64,000 nucleotides of DNA from Chloroflexota bacterium (GCA_016210495.1 JACQUC010000139.1:1-64000), one strand, 5' to 3'; shown: positions 25,740 through 34,646, counted from the first letter of the stretch. Program-made: numbers and translations. Notes: generated by a model not told the origin, from the letters alone.

Positions 25740-26996
25740 CTAACGGCGGAATGGCAGGATCGACCGAGCCATAGGCCGTTTGCTCTTGACTTCCTCGAGA
25801 ATCTGGATGGTAACTTCTGTGTAGCCCTGCTTCCGGGCGTAGGTTTCCACATAGGCCATCACCCGCTGCCGAATGAAGCCCGGTACCCGCTCGATGCGAT
25901 CGCGAGCATCATCCTGCCACCGGGGGCCGCTGGATGGGTAGGCACCGCTTCCATTGACAGGCTGATGCGTGCACCAGGGGTCTTCCTCCAAGTAGCTCCC
26001 AGAAACCCCGTAGGCCCGAGCTCGACATCCTCGACAACTGCGAGAGAATGTACATGCACCACACCGTCCCCGCCACTTCCCCTCTCTCAGATCCCTCAGC
26101 ACTGCAGAATCCCGCCAGACCTGGGCAAGCTCCTGCTGGCAAAGGTCTCCCACTACGATTGGAAGGAAGGGGCAGGGAGTGACCTTTCCCTCCGGTGACA
26201 GCCGTAGGTAATCGTTGCCCGCCATGCAGCCCACGGGCAGCTCACCGCCCGGATTGCCCGCCTCCGCCATGATACGGGTGAAGTGCGGAGCGCATCTCGC
26301 TCTAACCCTAAGCCCCGTGAAACGCTTTTGAAGATCGGCCAAGGTAGCCAAAGCTTGTTCGTACTCGTGGGGGGTGACATCGGTTAGGCTCTCTCCCCGC
26401 CCGGTGCAGACTAGGAAGAAGAGGTTGAAAGCCATCGCTCCCAATCGAGCGGAGAGCTCCACCACGTCGCGAACGTAGGCCAAGTTGTCCCTTGCGAGAG
26501 TGGTCTGAATTTGGCAGGGAAGCCCAAGGTCTCGACAAGCTTCGACCGCCCTAACCGCCTTCTGCCAGGCGCCCTTGTTTCCTCGAAAGGCATCGTGGTA
26601 GGCGGGGTCCGGAGAGTCCAAGCTGATGCCAATGCCGGCAAGGCCACAAGTTGCAAGCTCCGCCAAGGTCCTGTCTTCCAGCAGTGTGCCATTGGTGCCT
26701 AGCACAGGCACCAACCTTCGGCTAGCCGCACGACGCACCAGGTCGGGGAGGTCACGCCGCAGCAAGGGCTCGCCACCAGAGAAGACCACCATCGCCCCGG
26801 GGGAAAGTCCGGCTAGCTGGTCCACTACCCCGAGCGCGTCTTCCTCCGACAATTCTTCCTCCACCGGCGTGGCGCTGGCGTCAATGTAGCAGTGTGGGCA
26901 GCGCAGGTTACACTGCCGGGTAAGATTCCAACTTACCAGCGAGGGGCCGGGGGGACTTTCCATCAAGTCCAACGCCGACGAGCTTCTTTCCATCAT
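25740..26996 (-). CDS. radical SAM/SPASM protein with C-terminal PCP_red domain
   Basis: 418 residues. The radical SAM cluster motif CNLRCPHCY is at about 29-37, with FSGGEPLLR after it. A SPASM-type C-terminal cysteine set follows (GCMAGNDY, TPCPF, CGACTFSRSCRGC). The last 60 residues (DARDRIERVPGFIRQRVMAY and following) match the PCP_red domain found at the end of light-independent protochlorophyllide reductase subunits. Relatives include heme-modifying enzymes of the NirJ/AhbC/AhbD group and peptide-maturation enzymes. The start overlaps the universal-stress gene by four bases. As the last gene of the cupredoxin/CydA-like operon it may build or modify a cofactor for that system. Confidence 0.85.
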   Translation of the reverse strand: MMERSSSALDLMESPPGPSLVSWNLTRQCNLRCPHCYIDASATPVEEELSEEDALGVVDQLAGLSPGAMVVFSGGEPLLRRDLPDLVRRAASRRLVPVLGTNGTLLEDRTLAELATCGLAGIGISLDSPDPAYHDAFRGNKGAWQKAVRAVEACRDLGLPCQIQTTLARDNLAYVRDVVELSARLGAMAFNLFFLVCTGRGESLTDVTPHEYEQALATLADLQKRFTGLRVRARCAPHFTRIMAEAGNPGGELPVGCMAGNDYLRLSPEGKVTPCPFLPIVVGDLCQQELAQVWRDSAVLRDLREGKWRGRCGACTFSRSCRGCRARAYGVSGSYLEEDPWCTHQPVNGSGAYPSSGPRWQDDARDRIERVPGFIRQRVMAYVETYARKQGYTEVTIQILEEVKSKRPMARSILPFRR

Positions 26997-28348
26997 GACG
27001 TGTGTACGGTGCCAGTGCGTTCCCAGAAGGCTTTTGCTTCGTCCACCAACTCTGTGGTCACTTCGGTAGCTCCCTTCCTACGGGCGTAGTCCTCGATGGA
27101 TTTGCTCACCATTCCTCGAACGAAGTCAGGCACCCGCTGTACCCGCTCCCTGGCTGGGGGTGTCCAGGCCAGTTGGCTTTCAGCTTTTGCCGAGCCGTCC
27201 GCCCACTGGCTATACTTAGCCTCCACGACTTCCGGGGTAACGGTGTGCTCCCCCAGACGCTTCGCCATTTCCTCCACACGCTGCCGAGTCAACTCCCGCA
27301 TTATCCCACGGGGCACCTGCTCCAGCCTTTCCTGAGCTCTCGGACTCCAAGGCATCCTGTTGCTGCCGATGAGCAGGTTGGACGACGACGACAGGAGCAG
27401 GGCCTCAGTGGTGCTGCCTAGGTCTAACCCTTCCGTCTGGTGAGCGCCAAAGCGCCCGGCCACCACCAGGCAAGGGCGGCGCTGGCGGACGTAGCGTGCT
27501 ATGGTGACGGTCGCCTTGCCCTTTAAGACTTCCCCACAGAAAGGTACTCCCTCCTGAGCCGCGAACCTCTCCGCCCAGCCCAAATGCTCTCGGCAGAGCT
27601 TGGCCATCCCATCGTCGATGACCTCCTCGTGCAGCCGCTCTTGCTCCTCAAAGTGAAACATCTGCCCTGCCTCTTCGGACAGGACGCCTACCAGGTTCCG
27701 AAAGACCTGGTTGTGGAGACCGGGGTCGTAGGCGGACACAGCTTCTACTTCCCCGCCGAAAGCCTTCGCCAGGGCAAGAGCGAGGAGGAATCCCCGCTGA
27801 GAGAAAGAGCTCCCGTCCAGGGCCACCACGATGCGTCCGGAGAACTGGGTCTGCTCCCGAACCACAATAATATTCATTCCCGTCAGTCGGCGCGCCACCC
27901 GCAGGCAGACGCTTCCTGCGGGCTGGCCTTCTTCCCAGCCCAGGCCGCTGGCTCCCATCACCACCAAATCATAGCCGTTGCCAGCCTCTTTCACGATCTC
28001 GGCGTAGTTTTTGCCCTCGGCAACTTTAGCCTGAAAAGCCACCCCCGCCTCTCGGCAGCGAGCTGCGCAGCCATCCAGATAGGAGCGGGAGACGATCTCC
28101 AGCCCCTGGGAAATCAGAGAGGCGTGGGCCTGCCGCTGCCGCTCCATAACTGCGGGCTGCTGATACCGCTGGGGAAGCGAAGACTCCAGTTGTCTGAAGC
28201 GTCCCTCGTGGAGCCGGGCAGCGTAAGCGTGAAAGCCGACCATGGCGCCGCCGAACCTCTCAGCCAGGCGCAGCGCTATGTCGAGCGATATATCGCTGAA
28301 TCGCGAGTTATCTACAGGCACCAAGATGCGGCCAAACTCCGAACCCAC
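26993..28348 (-). CDS. tandem universal-stress protein with two PCP_red domains
   Basis: About 451 residues. Two USP domains (about 5-150 and 155-320; ILVPVDNSRFSD, DLVVMGASGLG, IVVALDGSSFSQR, CLVVAGRFGAHQTEG) are followed by two PCP_red-type helical domains (PWSPRAQERLEQVPRGIMRE; WTPPARERVQRVPDFVRGM). USP domains bind nucleotides and respond to stress. The ending shares its domain with the next protein, the radical SAM enzyme, which suggests the two act on each other. I prefer the GTG at 28348 because GGAGG at 28357-28361 lies eight bases before it; the longer frame starts at 28363. Confidence 0.8.
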   Translation of the reverse strand: MGSEFGRILVPVDNSRFSDISLDIALRLAERFGGAMVGFHAYAARLHEGRFRQLESSLPQRYQQPAVMERQRQAHASLISQGLEIVSRSYLDGCAARCREAGVAFQAKVAEGKNYAEIVKEAGNGYDLVVMGASGLGWEEGQPAGSVCLRVARRLTGMNIIVVREQTQFSGRIVVALDGSSFSQRGFLLALALAKAFGGEVEAVSAYDPGLHNQVFRNLVGVLSEEAGQMFHFEEQERLHEEVIDDGMAKLCREHLGWAERFAAQEGVPFCGEVLKGKATVTIARYVRQRRPCLVVAGRFGAHQTEGLDLGSTTEALLLSSSSNLLIGSNRMPWSPRAQERLEQVPRGIMRELTRQRVEEMAKRLGEHTVTPEVVEAKYSQWADGSAKAESQLAWTPPARERVQRVPDFVRGMVSKSIEDYARRKGATEVTTELVDEAKAFWERTGTVHTS

Positions 28349-28367
28349 CACCCTCACCTCCACAAGT

Positions 28368-28958
28368 CTACTTCAGTCCGTTGAGGTAAGCGATCAGGTC
28401 GCTCATGGCCTCGGGAGATAGCCGGTTCGCGAAGGGCGGCATAATGTTGTCGTAAGGGGAAACAACATAGGCGCCGGGATTTAGGATAGATTCCTTCAGA
28501 TAGTCTTCTGCCGACATTCCTGGCTTCCTATTGGCCGCCGCAGTCCCGACGTGAGTCAGATCAGGGCCTCTCGTTCCCCCGGATCCATTCACCGCATGAC
28601 AGAGGAAACATCCTGCGTTGGGATCGCTGAAGACAGCCTTGCCCCTTTCTTCGGCGCTGGCCGCTGCTGTCCGCGTCCCCTCGAAGGCAAATTGGGGTGC
28701 AACACTGGCAATCAGAGTGGCCAGCCCTGTGGACGTCAGGAAAACCAAGACTACCGCTGCTATCGCCTTACGGGTAGACTTGAAAGGGCCGGTAGGCGGC
28801 ATTCGTAGAAGATAGAAAAAGAAGCTGCACAGAAGGGTGAAGAAAGTGAAGAAGACACTGTAGGGCCAGCCGAACTTCAGCCCGGATTCGTCGGATAAAA
28901 GAAGAGGCACAATCCATACGGCTACGATGACGGCGACGCTAGTAATAACAAGTCGCAT
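28368..28958 (-). CDS. cytochrome c with N-terminal membrane helices
   Basis: 196 residues: three N-terminal helices (about 4-20, 30-50, 65-88) and a C-terminal class I cytochrome c with CFLCH near residue 117 and a candidate axial Met in NIMPPFANRL. The fold resembles the small c-type subunits of quinol or oxidase complexes. It starts 14 bases after the CydA-like gene and is likely its electron partner. Confidence 0.9.
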   Translation of the reverse strand: MRLVITSVAVIVAVWIVPLLLSDESGLKFGWPYSVFFTFFTLLCSFFFYLLRMPPTGPFKSTRKAIAAVVLVFLTSTGLATLIASVAPQFAFEGTRTAAASAEERGKAVFSDPNAGCFLCHAVNGSGGTRGPDLTHVGTAAANRKPGMSAEDYLKESILNPGAYVVSPYDNIMPPFANRLSPEAMSDLIAYLNGLK

Positions 28959-28972
28959 AACCTTACGTCCTA

Positions 28973-30364
28973 TTAACTCGAATGACCAACTTTGAAGCCA
29001 AGCAAGAAAATGGCACTGACGAGGAGAAAGAATACGATGGTGATCAGCCCGGTCACCGTCGCGGTATAGCCCAACGGCGTCAAATAATTTTCCGCGCTAG
29101 TATCCGCCATAAACTGGAAGATATGCCACTGGCCGCGCGCCGATTCCCGGATGGCGCCCATGAAGGTCATGGTATATACCGCTAACGCTGGCAAGAAAAC
29201 GAGAGTCAACTGGGCCTTAGTATCGATTCGGCCCCACACCATACTACCGGTGGAGATAGCTTGCCGATAGAGCAAGTATACGAAGGCGGTTACCAAGATC
29301 ATGGCGCTTACCGCCAAGCCCTTGGCGGGCATCAGTCCAAGGAAGATCGCTTTTTCAGGGATGGTCACCTGTTCGATGGGTAAGGCGGGCTTGGCTGTAA
29401 GGGAAGGAAGGAAGTTTTGCGGGGTCAACCAGATGAAAAGGCCAACTATGGCTACCCAAAACACTCCCTTGAAATAGGTTCGGAAGCGGACGCCGCCGCT
29501 GATGCGTTGAATGCTAAGCCACATGTAATACATGGCACCCAGGAATAGCAGGCCGACCAGAACGCCCTGTACCACGAAGAACCAGGCCAACTTATCGGCC
29601 ATCAACAAGGTGCTAATGGTGGCGTTATAGGCAAAGATTTCCTTCGTGTAAATATATCCGGCCACCGGCAGGCCAACTAGGGCTGCAACGCCTATGAAGT
29701 TACCAATGTAGCCCATCCAGTCATAAAAAGCCCTATCTTCCTCTTTGGGGCTGGTAAGATACATAAAAGCAGCAAACAGGGCCACCATGAAGCCACCGAA
29801 GCAGATGTTGGCTACAAAGCGATGGAGATTTAGGCCGGTCCAGGTAGTGTTGTTGACCAACTCCCAGAGACCGGCTTGCGCAGGGGAAGTAGGCGGTGTA
29901 AGCATGAAGCTGCCTACGCCGTTCATCAGGAACATTACTATCGTGCCCACCACGTTGAGGATAACGCCAATACTTATGTGTAGCCCTTTTCGCTTCGCCA
30001 GCGCGTCCCAGCTATACCAGTAGGCATACATTAGAGCCGTCTCCACCAGAATTAGTAACGCATACAGGCCGAAGACGGGATAGAACCGCTTGAAAATAAA
30101 ATTGGCAAGCTCTTGATAGCGAGCGATGAGCACAAAAGTCATGGCGGCACCGAAGAGGGCTGTGAAACTGTAGCTAATGGCCACTATTCTCATCGTCTCT
30201 TTGGCAAGACGCTCAAACCTGCGATCCAGCGTCCTCAGGCCCAAGTATTCAGAGACGACGATGAAGATAGGAGATCCTAGAACAAAGGCGGCAAAAAGCA
30301 GGTGTAGCTCGGACACAACCCACAAGACGAGGCGGTCATTCAGTACAGGTGCATCCGGAGGCAT
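28973..30364 (-). CDS. CydA-like membrane cytochrome (bd-family subunit I)
   Basis: 463 residues with about nine transmembrane helices and the layout of cytochrome bd subunit I. Candidate heme ligands are a His in SELHLLFAAFVLG near residue 20 and one in LNLHRFVANICFGG near 183. RESARGQWHIFQ resembles the conserved ExGRQPW region. The long Q-loop of canonical CydA is missing, and no cydB follows. A c-type cytochrome gene comes next, so it may be a quinol:cytochrome c oxidoreductase rather than an oxygen reductase. Its start codon overlaps the previous stop by one base (TAATG). Confidence 0.8.
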   Translation of the reverse strand: MPPDAPVLNDRLVLWVVSELHLLFAAFVLGSPIFIVVSEYLGLRTLDRRFERLAKETMRIVAISYSFTALFGAAMTFVLIARYQELANFIFKRFYPVFGLYALLILVETALMYAYWYSWDALAKRKGLHISIGVILNVVGTIVMFLMNGVGSFMLTPPTSPAQAGLWELVNNTTWTGLNLHRFVANICFGGFMVALFAAFMYLTSPKEEDRAFYDWMGYIGNFIGVAALVGLPVAGYIYTKEIFAYNATISTLLMADKLAWFFVVQGVLVGLLFLGAMYYMWLSIQRISGGVRFRTYFKGVFWVAIVGLFIWLTPQNFLPSLTAKPALPIEQVTIPEKAIFLGLMPAKGLAVSAMILVTAFVYLLYRQAISTGSMVWGRIDTKAQLTLVFLPALAVYTMTFMGAIRESARGQWHIFQFMADTSAENYLTPLGYTATVTGLITIVFFLLVSAIFLLGFKVGHSS

Positions 30365-30804
30365 TAGCCTTCCCCCTCAACGTGTTGATCGGCAAATCGG
30401 CTTCCAATCATCGCGCTGGTAACGCCGACGACAAACTGAGCCAGAGGCCAGGCAAAAAAGAAGGTCGAGTCGCCCTGGGGCAGGCCCGGCAACGGCTCAG
30501 GCAAGAGCTCTAAGAATGACGCCGCCAGGTAAGCCAGCGCCACTGTGAGGTAATAGAGAACGGCTGTAAGCGCGCCGTTTATGAGGGCGATTCTTGCCCC
30601 GACCCTCCGGCCGACCGCGAACCCGCCGATGAGGAGCCCACCCAACCCCGCTGCTGCCAGCAACCATGAGCTCTCAGCGATGACGAAAAGGGGAATGCCC
30701 ACTACGACAGTAATCGACAGGCCGATGATATACCCTATCCCAACACCGCCCCAGCAGATATCGGCGATCTGCAATCCCGCTTTGAATTCGCTTCTCTCTT
30801 CCAT
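30364..30804 (-). CDS. four-helix membrane protein of unknown function
   Basis: 146 residues with helices at about 18-40, 44-66, 72-95 and 115-138. The protein is glycine-rich (GVGIGYIIGLSI; GLGGLLIGGFAVGRRVG) and has no cofactor motifs. It sits between the cupredoxin and CydA-like genes and overlaps the latter by one base, so it is probably an assembly or anchoring subunit. I do not recognise the family. Confidence 0.7.
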   Translation of the reverse strand: MEERSEFKAGLQIADICWGGVGIGYIIGLSITVVVGIPLFVIAESSWLLAAAGLGGLLIGGFAVGRRVGARIALINGALTAVLYYLTVALAYLAASFLELLPEPLPGLPQGDSTFFFAWPLAQFVVGVTSAMIGSRFADQHVEGEG

Positions 30805-30857
30805 TACTGCAAAACGCCCCTAGGTTGAGATATGTGGAAGCCTTGGGCCTAAGAAGA

Positions 30858-31268
30858 CTACTGAACTACCATCTTGCCTACCGAGCCGCGTTGCTCGTGG
30901 TCGCCTAACGTACACCCCATCTTGTAAGTGCCAGGGCCAAGATCAACCTCCAGAATACCCTCTCTTCCGGCTGCGACGTTTTTGGAACTCTGCTCAAACT
31001 TGAACCCTTCACCAGACAGGGCGAACCGGTGAGCCGTTTGCCCAACGTTGACCAAGACGAATCGCACGCGTCCAGGCTGGACGTTTATTTCTTTGGGCTC
31101 GTAAAAGAAGTCGCCCATGTTCACCTTGACCTCTTGCGCCGGTCCCTGGGCTGCGGAGGCCGAGTCTTTAGCCGCCTGGCCTCCCGAGGCTGAGCCGCAG
31201 GCGGCCACCAGCAAAATCACGCCCAAGCCCAGCAGCAGAGATACAATGTTTCTAGCTCGATTCATCAT
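30858..31268 (-). CDS. cupredoxin lipoprotein
   Basis: 136 residues; lipobox LLVAAC, then a type I copper domain of the plastocyanin/azurin fold. Ligand candidates are His in TAHRFALSG and a C-terminal loop with Cys and His in MGCTLGDHEQRG, then Met in GKMVVQ. It would shuttle electrons outside the membrane. GGGAGG precedes the ATG. It lies 42 bases downstream of a second cupredoxin. Confidence 0.9.
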   Translation of the reverse strand: MMNRARNIVSLLLGLGVILLVAACGSASGGQAAKDSASAAQGPAQEVKVNMGDFFYEPKEINVQPGRVRFVLVNVGQTAHRFALSGEGFKFEQSSKNVAAGREGILEVDLGPGTYKMGCTLGDHEQRGSVGKMVVQ

Positions 31269-31310
31269 GACGCCGCCTCCCGCCTATAGCGATCTGATAG
31301 CATACAAACT

Positions 31311-31823
31311 CTATTCAATAATTAGGGTGCCTTCCATACGCTCGTGATACCCCTCTTCGGTGAGGAAACAACCCATATCCCATTTCCCCTTCCGATCGGG
31401 GACAACCCATTCGAAGCGCACGGTCTCCTGAGGCTGGATTTCATTATTAATTTTGAAGTCAGGAAATTCAAAGGTATGCTTCACGGTCCCCTGGTTAGTG
31501 ATGACGAAAACTAGTTTGGCACCGGCCTTCACTCGCATCTCTTTAGGAAAGCCATTGTTCTTCAGGGTCACACTGATCTCTTCACCCCCCCCAGCACCCT
31601 GTGCGGCGCCGGCCGGCGCCGCCGGAGCTGCCTTCGTGCTTGCCGAGGCAGAGCCCCGTTCAGAACCGGGCGAAGAAGTGGTTCCAGTGGTCGCGCCGCC
31701 TCCGGATGAGGCACACGCCCCAAGCAGAACCGATAGGACGAGAGCCCATACTAGACTGGTTGGTGGCAAGACCCTCCGCACTTTCATGTGCCCGCTGCCA
31801 CTTTTGAACTGTGAACTCAACAT
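31311..31823 (-). CDS. cupredoxin lipoprotein, first gene of the minus operon
   Basis: 170 residues. The ATG at 31823 has GGAGG six bases upstream. A long n-region, a hydrophobic segment and the lipobox LLGACA are followed by an Ala/Ser/Gly linker and a cupredoxin with His in VKHTFEFPD and a C-terminal loop MGCFLTEEGYHERM (Cys, His, Met). It is paralogous to the next gene, so two copper carriers of perhaps different potential are made together. The operon faces away from the propeller gene at 32074. Confidence 0.88.
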   Translation of the reverse strand: MLSSQFKSGSGHMKVRRVLPPTSLVWALVLSVLLGACASSGGGATTGTTSSPGSERGSASASTKAAPAAPAGAAQGAGGGEEISVTLKNNGFPKEMRVKAGAKLVFVITNQGTVKHTFEFPDFKINNEIQPQETVRFEWVVPDRKGKWDMGCFLTEEGYHERMEGTLIIE

Positions 31824-32073
31824 AATCGCCTCCATCCAGCTAAGAACACGCAGGATTGTAAAGCACGAAGCTAGCTGAATCCCTACCCGAAGGTCTAGTT
31901 TTGCCCTATCCGGTGAGGTAATCTTGGTCGAGCGAAAACTAACCGTTCGGCTTAGCGAAACTACCCTTCGTGGGGATGGCACCTTTGGCGGGCTCGCATA
32001 CACTGGATCGCAGGGGCGTCGCTGCCTCCTGTGGTTTATCGGTTTAGCCGGAAAGAAAGAAGGAGGAGGGCAG
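31824..32073. other. divergent promoter region of the propeller module
   Basis: About 250 bases between the cupredoxin gene (minus) and the propeller gene (plus), which must contain both promoters. I see no clear -35/-10 pair. The open frame across it upstream of 32074 has no ribosome-binding site and is not taken as coding. Confidence 0.4.
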
Positions 32074-33534
32074 ATGAAGGCAAACATTGCTTTCACGAAA
32101 TGGCAGGTAGGGGTTGTCGCGTTGCTGGGGCTCGTGGTCATACTCGGCGTGGTTATCTTGGTCCGTCTGGGGGTGCCGGCATCGCCCTCAACCATGGTGC
32201 AGGCTGGCCAACTTCAGCCTGCCCCGGCCGGGGCCGCGCCCAGCAAGTGGGACACGGATGAGTCCATTAGAGGCGGCTTGAAGCTGGTGGCTACCTACGA
32301 TTCCAGCGGGCCCGATGCCTGGAGCGCGGCTGACCACCCAATGGTGTACATCACCAGCGAGGGCGCAGGCTATCGGCATCGCCCAGCTAAGACCAACCTG
32401 GGTCCCGGTGTTCAGATCATAGACGCCTACACGAAGAAGGTTGTCGGCTCGGCGCTGTTCGATCTGGGAGGGAAGACCATAATGCAGCCCCATGGTCTGG
32501 GCATCGCGCCGGATGGGAAGTGGGTCTACATCGGCTTTAGAGACGAGCTACCTTCCGGGGAAACCAGGGCCTTGACCCTCGTCGTCAATCCCAGGACCCT
32601 GAAGCTGGACAAGGTATTAAAACAGGAAGGATACAGACCACCTGGCAGCCCGGAATTCGTTGGAGCTTTGCACCACAGTGGGGCGTTCACGGACTGGCAG
32701 GGACGGGACCGCGCCCTGCTGACCTACGGGTTTGGAGCGATTGGCGGCCCGTACTTCCTCCTGGACCCCAAGGACGACAACAGGGTGGTGAGAGCGATAA
32801 CCTACGATGATGTGCGGCCCATAGGCCACCCGTATCCGTCCCCCGACCCCACGGGCAAGTTCTTGTACATTTCTATGGGCTCGCCCCAAATCCAGGAGGC
32901 CGAATCCAAGATCGCTGGGATAGCGAAACTCAATCTGGAGACGGGCGCCGTAACCGCCATCGAGGGCGTGGGGAACCATCCTATCGGCATCTCCCACACG
33001 TCCGATGGCAAGTTCACCTACGTGAATGACGGTACCAACAGCATGGTCTTCAAGATCGACAATGCCACGAACAAGGTCGTGGCTCATACCAGCGCCGGTG
33101 TGGCCGGACCCTATGGCAATCGCCTGAGCTGGGACGAGTCCAAGCTTTATACCATAGGCAAAGGCGAGGGTAGCCACAACACCGGCGGGGTGGTGGGGGA
33201 AATAAACCTGGTGACCTTCAGGCCGGAGAACTCGTTCAATCAACCGATCGACGTTGGCGGGTCCATCATGGACCACGGGATCCTCCATCCGGACCCCAAG
33301 CTGAACGAGATGTGGATAAGCAGCGCAGGGACCTGGGAGACCATCGTCCTGGACCTCAACACAAGGAAAGTCACGGCCCGCATACCCTCTCCCAACGGTG
33401 GGGACACCCACTCGGGTGGATTCGTCCGCTACGCCCGGGACTGGAAGGGTGAGTTGCTGATTGACATGTTCGGTCCCCAGAAAGCTATGTACCAGACTAT
33501 GCGGGAGAGGGTGGAAGCGTCCAAGAAAAGATAG
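32074..33534 (+). CDS. membrane-anchored seven-histidine beta-propeller, candidate copper reductase
   Basis: 486 residues: one N-terminal anchor (about 12-32) and a propeller from about 65. Histidines recur where blade strands begin: QPHGLGIAPDGKW (140), ALHHSGAF (200, 201), GHPYPSPDPTGKF (252), NHPIGISHTSDGKF (302), MDHGILHPD (401) and DTHSGGF (446). This single, double, single pattern of seven is the same as in the NosZ-like protein at 6138-8072, where those residues match CuZ ligands. There is no CuA domain; the two cupredoxins encoded divergently could serve instead. Lactonase/YVTN propellers are the wider family. GGAGGAGGG precedes the ATG at 32074. Substrate unknown; N2O or another small oxidant is a guess. 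Confidence 0.75.
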   Translation: MKANIAFTKWQVGVVALLGLVVILGVVILVRLGVPASPSTMVQAGQLQPAPAGAAPSKWDTDESIRGGLKLVATYDSSGPDAWSAADHPMVYITSEGAGYRHRPAKTNLGPGVQIIDAYTKKVVGSALFDLGGKTIMQPHGLGIAPDGKWVYIGFRDELPSGETRALTLVVNPRTLKLDKVLKQEGYRPPGSPEFVGALHHSGAFTDWQGRDRALLTYGFGAIGGPYFLLDPKDDNRVVRAITYDDVRPIGHPYPSPDPTGKFLYISMGSPQIQEAESKIAGIAKLNLETGAVTAIEGVGNHPIGISHTSDGKFTYVNDGTNSMVFKIDNATNKVVAHTSAGVAGPYGNRLSWDESKLYTIGKGEGSHNTGGVVGEINLVTFRPENSFNQPIDVGGSIMDHGILHPDPKLNEMWISSAGTWETIVLDLNTRKVTARIPSPNGGDTHSGGFVRYARDWKGELLIDMFGPQKAMYQTMRERVEASKKR

Positions 33535-33547
33535 CCAAATAGGCGGG

Positions 33548-33594
33548 CTGCAGGGTGTGTCTCATCCCTGGGAGGGCTGAGACACACCCTGCAG
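33548..33594 (+). terminator. strong hairpin after the propeller gene
   Basis: Perfect 17-base arms (CTGCAGGGTGTGTCTCA and its complement) with a 13-base loop, 14 bases after the stop codon. No T-run follows, but the stem is stable enough to end or attenuate transcription. Confidence 0.6.
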
Positions 33595-33623
33595 AGGACA
33601 CCTTAGATACAAGAGAAACCTGG

Positions 33624-33855
33624 TTAATACTACAACCGTACCTGTCATTCTGAGTAGCGTGGCGGTGAGGTCGGGCCGGGTGGGGAGCGACGAAGAATCT
33701 CATCTGTCGCTTCTGGCCCCGATACATAACGACATATGATATGTATCGGGGCTGGCGGGCAAACCGAATGTGTTGCATCGGCCGACGGTTGAGATTCTTC
33801 GTCCGCCTCAGGCGGGCTCAGAATGACAGTCCGGGATGTACGGTTGTAGTACTAA
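33624..33855. repeat. 232-bp inverted-repeat element
   Basis: Terminal inverted repeats of 18 bases with one mismatch (TTAATACTACAACCGTAC and its complement). Inside lie further paired blocks: TGTCATTCTGAG / CTCAGAATGACA, GAAGAATCTCA / TGAGATTCTTC, and GGCCCCGATACAT / ATGTATCGGGGC. The CATTCTGAG and GAAGAATC words are typical of a very widespread bacterial MITE-like repeat. It separates the propeller gene from the YtkA-like gene; no other gene lies in 33535-33873. Confidence 0.8.
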
Positions 33856-33873
33856 GCGGGTGAGGCGAAGTTT

Positions 33874-34419
33874 GTGCTTACGTTAGCATTGACGGTCTTA
33901 CTGTCCTTCCTTGCGCTGGGCTGTAGCGGGGCTACCGCCCAGACGAGACAGCGTCCGGCCGTCCTGTCCGGCAGTGCCACCCCAGTGGCCCCGCCGAGCC
34001 CCGCGCCCTTCCCTATCGGCCGGGGGAAGGAATTCCCTGCCCTGGGAGTGGAAATGGCGGGGGAGGTAATCCCTGTTGAGAATGGTCAACGCCTGGCTGT
34101 TAAGAATACTCAGCGCCTGCCCCTCGGGGACGGCCAAGTGGAGGTGTTCATCGTCCCCTTCCCGCCTTCCGACAAGACCGATCTCCACCTGCTTTTGTTC
34201 CGGGGGGAAGCGCCGCTAACAGGCGCCGAGGTCAAGACCAGTTTCGATATGCCCTTAAGCCCCCACGGCGCGGTGCAGCAGACGGGACGGGAGGTGGAGG
34301 CCGGTCATTACGCCATGCCCCTTGACCTTATTATGTACGGAGAGTGGGTAGGTGATGTGCTTATCAACCACCCAGGGTTTAACGCCGACTTCCGGGTGCT
34401 TTTGAGGTTTTTCCCTTGA
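33874..34419 (+). CDS. YtkA/FixH-like lipoprotein
   Basis: 181 residues, GTG start, lipobox FLALGC. The mature protein has a YtkA-like beta-sandwich: TDLHLLLFRGEAPLTGAEV, FDMPLSPHGAVQQ and AGHYAMPLDLIMYGEW. The family is linked to copper and cytochrome oxidase assembly, and the Met/His-bearing strands could bind copper. It overlaps the next gene by four bases and is separated from the propeller gene only by repeat DNA. Confidence 0.75.
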   Translation: MLTLALTVLLSFLALGCSGATAQTRQRPAVLSGSATPVAPPSPAPFPIGRGKEFPALGVEMAGEVIPVENGQRLAVKNTQRLPLGDGQVEVFIVPFPPSDKTDLHLLLFRGEAPLTGAEVKTSFDMPLSPHGAVQQTGREVEAGHYAMPLDLIMYGEWVGDVLINHPGFNADFRVLLRFFP

Positions 34420-34646
34420 AGAACAAGGTGAGAGAGGCGATGCGTAAACTATGGGTGGCCCCAGCTCTAGCGTTGGTCTGGCTAATTGTTCCTGAAGCCG
34501 CGCTGGCGCATGAGGGCAACGGATTCCACCCTGAGGACGTTGTGGGATTTGCTACGAACTGGAGACTGTTGGTGGCGGTGGGCGTGTGTGCCTTACTAGG
34601 AGTGCTATGGCTTTACGAGCGCGTGGGGTCTCGCCAGTCGAAGTAA
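34416..34646 (+). CDS. small membrane protein (76 aa)
   Basis: TTG start overlapping the YtkA-like stop. A signal-like helix (about 12-30, ending PEAALAHEG) and a second helix (about 48-68, LLVAVGVCALLGVLWLY) flank a short outer loop with two histidines (AHEGNGFHPEDV). It may be a metal-handling or docking subunit; the family is not recognised. The next gene starts inside it at 34607. Confidence 0.65.
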   Translation: MKNKVREAMRKLWVAPALALVWLIVPEAALAHEGNGFHPEDVVGFATNWRLLVAVGVCALLGVLWLYERVGSRQSK

